Part shown: positions 38,313 through 48,200 of the stretch, piece after piece
How the letters are laid out: every line of letters begins with the position of its first letter
Numbering within the stretch: the stretch's first letter is position 1
Assembly: GCA_964423615.1 (NCBI GenBank)
Contig: CAYRFQ010000005.1
Location: 124,001-188,000 of the forward strand
Source of the DNA: CAYRFQ01 sp964423615
Lineage (GTDB): Bacteria > Planctomycetota > Planctomycetia > Gemmatales > Gemmataceae
DNA: 64,000 nucleotides
Reading direction: 5' to 3'
Position numbers and translations under genes: made by a program
The notes under the pieces: model-generated
Told to the model about the DNA's origin: nothing
Database searches by the model: none
The model's input: only the letters and a program-made list of their open reading frames with translations

Positions 38313-39071
38313 TTACACAATTTCTGGCAAATTGTCTTCCAGGGCAGGAACGTCGATCAAAGTTTCTTCGGCCTCGGAGGTCGGTTCTTGCAGACGGAAA
38401 GTGCCCTTCGCTGGCCCCGATTGAATGAGGGTTCCCCAAGCGGGGTGCTTGCCCTTCGCAAAAACGTGGGCCAACCGTTGACTATTCGAATCCGCTGCCT
38501 CAAGGATTGTCTGTTCGCCGATTACCGGGGTTCCTTGTTCCCAACTCTCGTAAAGGACACGAAAGCACGCGGCTTGCGTAGGAGTGAGTGTATATTGGTT
38601 TCCGAACCAATTGACGGAGCGGTAATCTTGCGAACAAACGGCCTTGGATTGTTTTCCGACCTTCTCGGTCTTGGATAGTTTCTGCTCATTCGAGGAATCC
38701 GACACCGGGTCGCTACCCACGTTATCTTGAAGACACTTCAGAAAACGTAACAGGTTCCACGCTGGCCATAACAGAGCGGGCAGGCCGCAATCTCTGTTGT
38801 ACTTCTGATCGCTCGCCTCGACGACACGGCAAAGTTCGACGAAGTCGTCAATCAAGCGGTTTAGGTATTCGACATCACCGGATAAACCCATCTCGAGCAA
38901 GAGTCGGCTCGCATTTTGGAGAGGGATCGAATCGAAAGTCGGTTTCTCACCGGAATTCCAGGAAATGTCACGGACGAATTTGTCCAACCTGGCAACAACT
39001 TGATCCAAGAGTTTGGCCAGTTGTTGCCCTTTGCCTCTGCGGTTCCTCTTGGGCGTCATTAGTTTTTCCAT
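38313..39071 (-). CDS. Gemmataceae-type unknown protein with wHTH-like C-terminus
   Basis: A 252-residue cytoplasmic protein. The N-terminal part (about 1-110) is helical (GKGQQLAKLLDQVVARLDKFV). The C-terminal part (about 150-235) reads RSVNWFGNQYTLTPTQAACFRVLYESWEQG, EQTILEAADSNSQRLAHVFAKGKHPAWGTLIQSG and KGTFRL, which looks like a winged helix-turn-helix of the kind seen at the end of many proteins in this family. I know it as a pattern, not as a named function. It is downstream of no clear partner. ATG 39059 is an alternative start; neither has a good SD. Confidence 0.75.
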   Translation of the reverse strand: MEKLMTPKRNRRGKGQQLAKLLDQVVARLDKFVRDISWNSGEKPTFDSIPLQNASRLLLEMGLSGDVEYLNRLIDDFVELCRVVEASDQKYNRDCGLPALLWPAWNLLRFLKCLQDNVGSDPVSDSSNEQKLSKTEKVGKQSKAVCSQDYRSVNWFGNQYTLTPTQAACFRVLYESWEQGTPVIGEQTILEAADSNSQRLAHVFAKGKHPAWGTLIQSGPAKGTFRLQEPTSEAEETLIDVPALEDNLPEIV

Positions 39072-40468
39072 GTTGTGACGGGAGTTGAAGTATCGAGTCG
39101 GCTTGACGGCAACTCAAACTCGTTGAGATGCGGAACATAGCCTGTCTCGAGTTGAGGAGAGTTTAAGTGCTATTACAGAAGGCTACAATGATTCGTGACT
39201 ACCAACTTCTCTTCTCTTATTCCGCTCCAGGCCTCAATACGTAGGATGTTGGTGGAGCGTGCTGGAGAATGGAAAAGCATTTCAAGGCAACTCTCGTCGT
39301 GTTCACGGAGGAACGCAAAGATCTCTCCAGCTTGAAAAGATAAGCTCGGAACAGAATTCAGACACCGAAAAGCCTCCTGCAGAAAGGTCCAAAAGAGAAA
39401 ATACAATCCTTGCCTTGACGATCTACGTAAACTGTGTGCGAGGAAGAGTGGGAAACAGTTTCGAACACATCAAGGAGCGGTCAGACCTTCTCGCTGTTAT
39501 GTGTTCTCTCACAAAAAACGGAAGCCTTTCCGAAACTTCACATCCAGGTGTGGGTTGTATCGACTGTTGGCCCTCTTGGGACAACGATCGGTCCCTGCTG
39601 TAGTACCCGATGGTTTTGGACTTGGGCCACTTCTCTCAAGAACGTGTGCGCTGGGTCTCGAACTAACTCCAGAATCCGCCAATCCCTTCGCCAATTTGTC
39701 ACCCCTGCTCCTTTTTCCAACCACAGGTGGGGATAGGAGGCCACTCACCCACAATTGCTATCCACTACTGCAAGCAAGTTCGCTTCGGTGTTCTATCGTT
39801 GAATAAGACCTTATCTGAAACTTCCGTATCTTGATAACGGCCGTGTCTCGTCAGAGCTCTACAACAACCAGATCATAGAACATACTCTTCGATTGCAGAT
39901 CGAGGTTTTCCTAACACCGCAGAAAAGTCATCAAAACAAGTTCAAGATTGTGGATAGATATTTCATTTAGCCATTAGGTCTAAACAAGATTCTTGCCCAT
40001 ATTCATATTTCATTAGCATGTGATGTTCGAAGAGTGTAACAAAAACAGTATCCGACAATGCACACGAGCCATGGGATCGTATCCCGATTCTCTTCCAACA
40101 TCTCGATGACATCACAGTAGGAATGATACACCGAATGACTCACCCAAAGCCCTCCGGTGGCGTAGGCATCAGGGAACTACGGACCAATAGTTGAAATGGC
40201 CGATGCTTGTGTAATAGCTATCCAGAAATAACCATGCAGCATTTTTCGCCATTCGTTGGTGCCTCTCTGCCTTTGCCGACCGTGCGATGACTAGACGTCA
40301 GCAACAAACGGCAAGATGGCTACCGACTTTGCGTCGTGAACCCGATCAGCGGATGGGAAAGATACTTAGAGGATCGCCGTCCACTGAGCTAACTCTGCGC
40401 GCAAGTCGTTTGCACATCTGGACCGTAGACAGCAATTCAATGGGGCACCGGCTGGTTTAGGTCTTTGG

Positions 40469-40755
40469 GCGAGAATATCGGTCGTGGGAGGACGAAACCA
40501 TTGCTCGGCTGTGCGTCTTCGTAATTGCGGTCGTCGTAAGCGAAATATGCGTTCACGAAAAAAATCGACGCAATATGCCGGACAGGTGATTAAACAGGTT
40601 CATCCCGAGATGCATTTCAGACTCCAGACTCTGAACTACCCCCATGAGGTGCTCAAGGAAAATGGAATCAACAATGCAACTTGTGGAAAATTAGTTTGTT
40701 GTATGGTTTGAGCTCTCTTTGCGTTATTGAACGGACCTTCAGAGGGCACATTCCT
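40469..40755 (+). other. Possible histone H2B-like gene fragment
   Basis: One plus frame contains RRKRNMRSRKKSTQYAG, then QVIKQVHPEMHF (40586-40618), then after an in-frame TGA at 40709 the stretch LLNGPSEGTFLVP. Core histone H2B has a basic tail, RSRKES, KVLKQVHPD, and a C-terminal SEGTKAV in that order. The first two matches are close. The region that would hold helices alpha2 and alpha3 fits poorly and the distance to SEGT is about 12 residues too short. So this is a weak homology claim, possibly chance, and no functional gene in any case. Confidence 0.25.
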
Positions 40756-40892
40756 GGTTCCATAAGTGTAGTACTGTTGGTGTGTGTGCGTGTAGGAAAA
40801 GGGAATATGTAGACACAAAAAATCCAAAATCCTAGTTCATCTCCACATCCAATTTTACCCACCTATCGAAAATTAACTAAAGGGAGAATAAG

Positions 40893-41246
40893 ATGACCAC
40901 AAGTGTATTTGCCAGATTTGGCAAGTCAAGTGGTAAGATGGAGAAATCTCAGAAATTTTATTCAATGGCATTCGAAAAAATTGCCAATGTGTTGGCAAAA
41001 TGCTTCGAATGGGACCCATTTCAACATTCTCCCTTCACCACAAGTCTTTTGGTTGCAGTGTTTTCCGCATGCCGAGTGGCAAATAGGGAGCGAACCCCTC
41101 CACTTCCTCGTCATCTTGCAACTTTACCTGCGGAATCCAGCTTGAACTTTGCAGACTCTACCCAAAATACTGAAGGAAGTTTCAAACTTTGGCTCGGTCG
41201 ATCCTCATGTTTTTTCGGCACACTTTTCTCAGCGAGTACATTGTGA
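40893..41246 (+). CDS. Small ORF of uncertain reality
   Basis: A 117-codon frame with ATG 40893 following AGGGAGA by seven bases. The first 45 residues (MTTSVFARFGKSSGKMEKSQ, then FEKIANVLAKCFEWD) look protein-like; the remainder does not. No family recognised. It may be a small protein whose true end was lost, or chance. Confidence 0.22.
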   Translation: MTTSVFARFGKSSGKMEKSQKFYSMAFEKIANVLAKCFEWDPFQHSPFTTSLLVAVFSACRVANRERTPPLPRHLATLPAESSLNFADSTQNTEGSFKLWLGRSSCFFGTLFSASTL

Positions 41247-41247
41247 A

Positions 41248-41293
41248 GACGCGTTGCGTCACGCTCCAACGATGTTCTGTCTTTCGAACATCG
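41248..41293. other. Tandem perfect hairpins
   Basis: GACGC-GTT-GCGTC (41248-41260) and CGATGTTC-TGTCTTTC-GAACATCG (41270-41293) are perfect stems nine bases apart. No T-run follows on either strand. They lie just after the stop of the small ORF and could be a 3' structure, a regulatory element or chance. Confidence 0.3.
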
Positions 41294-42295
41294 GGCTTGT
41301 CCGACTCCACCGTTGATCTCGAAGCGAGTCTATTTCTGTGTCAAAGATAACTCTTGCGTAACAATCAGTCCTTTCTCTCTTGCCAGGTAGAGACCATCCA
41401 CCCAGTTCTTGAGTGAAACGGCCTCAGACACCTCAGATCAACCATACTTGGAAGGCTAATAACAATTTGGAGCCAGGAGCAACCGCGATCCGAAGATAGA
41501 AAATCCACCAATGAAGACCTGGCTCACAACAACAGTTCTGAACGGTCGGTTGAGTTCAACTTTTCTATCAGTAGAAGGTGTTTTGGACTTTAGGATCACT
41601 CGGAAAGGGAAAAGAGGATCTTTCGGGGACTACTTGGGCAGTGGAAATAGGCGCATCCTGAGTCGAGGAACGCTATGCGATGCGAGGTTCTCCACCTCCT
41701 TCGCGTCAGCAACTCCCAAGGATTTCATACCACCTGGAGAGTGTAAACCGTGCGTTGTTTGTACACTTTGCAAGACAGTGTTCCGAAGGATCTGTAAACA
41801 GAAGTGATCACCAAACACAGACCTGACGTCACCTTCGGATGGAAAACTCCTCATAACGAATTATTCCAATAAGCAATTGGTATTTGGCATTGAAAATGCG
41901 TAGGGACTGCTGATTGTTCCTGAAATATATCTTACTCGAGGCTGATGTTAGAGGTGGCAAAGGCACAGAACAGGTGGATCAATGTACGTCTGAAAATGTG
42001 ACATTCATCGGTCGCATTTCCGAAGTCGGCTAAGGTGATTGGACGTTACAACGACTTCAACAAACTCGTTATCCTCCGGCTCCTTCCATTCCCTGACGCA
42101 TCGCACTGTTTTCAAGCCCTCACACTTTCCTCCGCACTCGGATGCTGATTCAAACTTTTGCGTCACCCCTTGTCCGTGCGAGGAACCGACTCTCATCGAG
42201 TCAATTGGATTTAGGCTTCACGCCCAACGGTATCCTTCCATCGGACTCTAGTGGAAGATCAGCAAGTCGTAACTATTTACTCAAAAGGCCCCAAC

Positions 42296-45200
42296 ATGTT
42301 CATTGATTTTTGGGCAAAAATCAGTTCCCACTTTCTCTCAATTGGGACCCCAAGAGGACCGAAGTCAAAACGAAATCGGCAAATCATCCTGGAAAGGTTG
42401 GAGGAGAAGATCACTCCAGCGGTTTTCTTGGGTTCTGGCCCCATCACGATCAACGACGCGACACTCACCGAACCGGGGGTAGCTTCTCCTTATCCCTCCG
42501 AGATTTCCATTACAGGCTTGGCAGGAGTTGTTGCGGACATCAATGTTACCTTGACAGACGTGACCCACGATTTTGCCGAGGACATGGACATTCTCTTGGT
42601 TGCTCCCGACGGGCAGAGCATTCTCTTGGCATCGGATGTTTCCGATGGCCAATCAATTACCAGTTTAACGTGGACTTTCGATGACGATGCTCCCTCGGTT
42701 CTTCCGAGCGACAATAACCTGACGTCCGGGATCTTCAAGCCAACAAACTATGTTGGAAGCGGCACTCAGGATTCATTCCCACGGGATTTTCAAGACACCT
42801 TTCCAGCTCCAGCACCGGGAAACTCGCCAACCACGCAGGAATTCTCGGCCTTCTACGGAAGCGACCCAAACGGAACCTGGCAACTTTTTGTCGTTGACGA
42901 TTTACAGGGCAACAGCGGCACCATTGGTGGGTGGAGTTTGGAGATTACCACTGCGGCGAGTTCTCTCGTCTTGAATAATTCGGGAAATCTCGTCTTCGAC
43001 AATTGGAGCGACGCTGAGAACACTTCCCTGACGATTCAGTCGGATACAGTCAACAGTCAGTATGTGATCACCGACCTCAACGAAACCATTGCGACTAATA
43101 TACCCGGCGCGATCGGAAACGGAACACAGACGGTGTTCGTGCCATTTTCGGCAGTGACGGGGCCGAACATCCTATTCAGAACACGACAAGGAAACGACAA
43201 CCTTACAGTCGATTTTTCGAAAGGCGACTTTGCGAAGATCATTGACTATCGGGGGGGCGGACCAAGAACTGCACCGGGCGACAGGTTGATCCTGACTGGA
43301 GGAGACTTTAATGACGTCGACTACGACTTCGATGGTCCCGATGAGGGAAGTGTCACTCTGGACGGTAATGAAATCCAATACAGAAGGCTGGAAGCCATAG
43401 CCTCTGAAGTCACAACTAAGCGGGCAACCTTGAACTACAGTCAGTCGTCGGAGTCGATCACGGTCGCCGAGAACGACTTGCAGACCCGATTCTCCTCGAC
43501 TTCTGCCGTCACCTTGGATGCCGGGAATCCTGACAACAGGTTAACCATCACCGGCGGTGATTCTGGGGACGATACCATCACAGTCAACGGTTTCGGAACT
43601 GGCAACGGTGGGTTTCACGCGACTTTGAGAATTGAGGGCGAAACGGGAACCGACGAGGTCGTCCTCAACACGCCTTTGATACTTGGAACCGACACGCAGC
43701 AGGGGCGAAACCTGAACGTCATCAGCGAAACAATCAAGTTGAATGCTTCGGTGAACACCGACGGTGGGGCAAAGGCCGGGAACATGACTTTGGACGGAAA
43801 CGTTGTTCTCGGCATTAACGTCACCTTGGACGCTGCATCGACCGAAGCTGACGGCACTATCAAGTTTCAGGGAACCACCGACGGGCCTTTCGATCTCAGC
43901 ATCATCACTTCCAACAAGACTACATTTGTCGGTCCAGTGGGCGCCAACACCCCCTTGCAAAGTTTGGCAACCGATGGAAGCGGGACCACAACGTTTCAAG
44001 GTGGGGTGGTGGCAACGTCAGGAGATCAACTCCACAATGACGCTGTCACTCTTGAAGCAACCACAGCTCTCTCAGCAGCGACTTTAGTCTTTAATTCCAC
44101 ACTCAATTCCCTTGGGTCTGAACATTCCTTGAATATCCTCAACGGAGTCAATGATGTCACTTTCGGCGGTGCCGTTGGCGACAGCCTTCCCCTCTCCGGA
44201 CTGACACAGACTGGCGGTGTCGGAACGACGACGTTCCACACCACAATTGTGAACGGGCCAGTCGACGTGGCGACCGACGAAATCAAGGTTCTTGGCTCCG
44301 TCACTTCTCAAGGCCCTGTAGCCTTGACAGCGCAGAATGCGATTACTCTCGATGCACTCCTCGACGCTGGCTCCGAGACCATCATTATCTCGGCCAACCA
44401 GGATGGTATCGGTACGGAGAATTTCTCACAGAACGCCGATGGAAATATCCAGACTACAAATCAGACTAACAATGCCGTTACCATCACCGTGGGTGGCAGC
44501 GGAGACGCCCTTGTCGGAACAGTGGCGCTAAAGACTGTCGGAAAAGTGATCGAGCAGAACTTAGGAATAGATGCTAACGGTACTCCCTTTCTCAAATGGC
44601 GAGCCAGCGACTATTCCCACAACCTCACGAACAATACCTTACAGGCGATTTGGGTCGACGAAGGTGATGGAACCCTAAGGTCGGATGGCCCCTCGGAACC
44701 CGAACCCGAATCGAGCCAGAATGTCGTCCACTATCGAGTGAAATTCAGAGAAGCAGGGACTTACACTCTGTTTGCAGAGTGGGGGGGCGACAGTGCAAAC
44801 TTCGATACTTTGTTTGCTCCAGGAGATTTCGGAGTTAACGCCAACCGACCACAAACGGGGGTGGGAGTACAATGGAGACAACTCGCCACCGACCTGATTG
44901 TTACCCCGGAAGACATTGACGCTGGAAACGTCATCGATCTGTTTCTTGCTCCGGCCGATGGAGGGAATGCGGCTGATGCGGTGCATCTGGAAAACCTGCT
45001 GTTGACGAAAGCGAGCGCGCTATCTTCGGCGGAGCTAACCAACCTCCCTTTCAGTCGCGTGCGTCCAGTCGAAGACAGGTCGACCATCGTCCGGGATGGG
45101 TTTGAAGGATCCGAAAGCGTCATAGGGTTCACTTCATCGGAAAGTGAAAATGCGGACTTCAACACCAGCCAGGACACCCACGAAGTGAACTTTGGGAGTG

Positions 45201-48200
45201 GTTCGTTAGAGTTGAAGCGAACACAAACGCTTACCTTCGATCCTGTGGACTTGACAGGGTTCACGGATCGTTACATCAGTGTTACCATCAGTACAAACTC
45301 AGACTCCTTCCAGCTCGACGATACATTTTCCATTACGCTTGACACTGGGTCCACCATCCAGACCTTGGCGGATCTTGGAAAGACCGAACTGGACGCGATC
45401 GGTTCCACTGGTCACTTCCGTCGGTTTGGCGGCAAGATTCCAGACGGAGCGACTTCTGCCACATTAATCGTTGACCATTCCTTGCTCGTGCGCCGGGTAT
45501 TTCTCGATGAGATCCATGTATCGGGCGTACAGGTTGGTGAAAACTTGGTGACCATCCAAACGAATGGTGGCTCGATTCTCGACGCCAATGGATCATCGAT
45601 TAACGTCCTCGCCGATAACCTGATACTCAACGCGGGTGGGGATGTCGGCACCTCTGCCGATGGGTTCGAGAGTGTCGTTGTCAACCTCGAGGGGAGTGCA
45701 GGTGCTGGATTTTATGTTTCAAACAGCGGCTCCCTCGTAGTCGGTGATATTGCTCAAGTTGATGGAATCAATGCAGGTGGCGAGGTTGCTGTTACAACAA
45801 CAGGTCACTTGACTGTTTCTGAGAACGTCGTTGGCGCGAATGTGAGTCTCGCGGCAGTCGATGGCGCAACAACGAAGGATGACGTCGTCATCAAGACCGG
45901 AACTCTCGTCCAAAGTAACGGTGATCTCAACTTGAAGGCTGGAGATAACGTTTCTGTCGATCCCGGCGCCACGCTCACCGGCGATGCAGTCACTATCGCC
46001 GGAGATTTTGGGAATGAAGACGTGGGTTTGGGAACAACGATCAACATTCAGGGAACCATCAACAGCAGCACCCAAGGTCAGGTCGTAGGGACCAACGATA
46101 ACGACTTCATCCACCTGAGTCCGGAATCGAGTGACGCTATTCGGTTAGTCGGTCTCGGTGGGGATGACCACTATCTGGTTGACATGGGTAATTTGCAAGG
46201 CGAAGTGGAAGTCTTCGAGATGAGCGGAGAAGGGACAGACACCCTCATTGTGAGTGGAACCGCCAACAACGATACTTTCACGATTACTGTAACAGAGATC
46301 ACGGAAACAGGTCTCCTCCAAACAGTTTCGTACACAGACGCCTTGGAGTTTCTCGAGTTACAAACCCAAGCCGGCGACGATACCTTGTTGGTTTCGCCCA
46401 ACCAAAACACCAACATCACTGTCGATGGCGGGGAGCCCACTGGCAATCCTGGAGACACTCTGAGCTACGTAGGAAATGGACAACCGGTTTCCTTCTTCCC
46501 CGACCAGATCGTCACCGTTGGATCGAAGCCGATTCATTTCGTGAACTGGGAACATTTCCAGTTCGTTGGTACTGATCCAGTCCTCAACGGTACGGCCGAC
46601 GATGACTTGTTGGAGGTGAACGGATCCAGTACCAATGCCGGTAGTTTTCGACTCACTACGGACTTCAGGACCGCTCCCGTCGTCGGCCCTGAAGTCTTTT
46701 TCGAGGATGTAAGCTCCTTCCGATTTGATGGCCGGAGTGGCGACGACAGGTTACAGATACACAACAACTTCTTGGGTCTGTTTGGTCCTTCAAACGGCCT
46801 AGCCTACGACGGCGGTTCCGATGCCGGGTTGGGAGACGAACTAGTGATCCTGGATGGAAGTGGAACTGACCTCTTGTACGCTTTTGCTAACTCCTCGGAC
46901 GGAATGATTGTAGCCAACGGTAATCAGACGATCGACTATTCGAAGATTTCTTCGATTCGCAATACCATGGAACTCTTGGAGTCTCTGTTTGAACTCCCGT
47001 CGGTAAGCGATCAAGCCGTCCTGAGAGACCATCCAGTGAGCGACGATGGTTTGTCAGAGTTGCGAAGTAACAATAGCACGTTCACCCCAGTCACATTCAA
47101 AACACCAACCCAGAACCTTACCTTGAGGGGTAAGGGGGGCGCTGACATTCTGGATGTCGCCGGATTGGATACCCAGAACGGAACTCTTACCCCGGACGTG
47201 AATGTCTTTGGGAATGGCGGCGGTGACACGATCGTTGTGAGTGCGACGGGCTTGCCTGGAAGTTTGAGCATCAATGGGAACGCCAAGGCAGACGTCGTGA
47301 ATTTTACGAGTGGTCTGCATCTTGGTTCTGGTTCCACCAACGGTGATCTCTCGGTGATAGCCGAGACCATCAACCTGGGCAACTTCGTCAATACCCTCTC
47401 CGGAACCAGCGGGAACGTTGTTTTCGACGCCTCGTCACAACTTACGATCACCCCAGATGGTGACATCAACGCCAACGGGATGGTGAAGCAAGTTGGAGGA
47501 GGTGGAGTCTTGACAGCTGGAGATATCTCGACCACAAACGACGACATCTCTTTCCTTGACTCGGTCATCTTGACCGGAGATGTAGTCCTGGATTCTGGAA
47601 CGGGGGACATCACTTTTCAATCCTCTGTCGACGACGACGGAATATCGACGACCTCTTCGATTCTTCGGAATAACAGCAGCGGGGTGACGCAGTTCCTTTC
47701 GGCCATCGGAGCAACGCAACCGTTGACGAGCCTTTCCACAGACGTTGGCGGAACCACAAAACTGTATGCCGATGTCAACTCGCAAGACAAAACGGAATTC
47801 AATGACCCGGTCTCGCTATTTGATGACGTCGCAGTAAACACCACTGGCTCAAGCGGTATTTATTTTAACAACACCGTCGATAGCGACGACTCCACAACAC
47901 CAAGAAAACTGACCGCAGTTGCCACGTCTACCGCTGCAGCCATCCAGTTCTCCCAAACGATCGGCACCGTTCCGTTGTCGTCGTTGGAAGTCAACCACGC
48001 AGGGTCAGGTTTGATCGAAGGAACCCTTGTCGGAGGAGGGACCGGTTTGATCAAGAAGGGAGCTGGCACCCTCACTCTGTCCGCCAACAACACTTACACG
48101 GGCACGACATCTATCGAAAGCGGCGAGTTACTTCTTACGGGAGCCTTACTCGGAAGCGGCAGCGATATTACTCTTGAGAACTCCAATACGGCCTTTACTG

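Larger units (their letters stand above)
39072..42295. other. 3.2-kb gene-poor stretch
   Basis: No frame here is convincing as a complete gene on either strand. Short frames of 60-117 codons overlap one another and lack family signatures. Two local features are listed separately: a short histone-H2B-like peptide segment (40469-40755) and tandem hairpins (41248-41293). The AT-rich end of 39850-40030 and 40760-40890 differs from its surroundings. The simplest view is a decayed region, perhaps former mobile DNA. Confidence 0.5.

Noticed and set aside
39501..39806. Overlapping frames on both strands near 39.5-39.8 kb, considered as an IS remnant
   Set aside because: No block of any transposase family could be recognised in order.
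41511..41807. 98-codon plus-strand frame with two CxxC pairs near its end
   Set aside because: No SD, no conserved context, and Cys spacing (CxxC, CxxC) unlike a known zinc finger.
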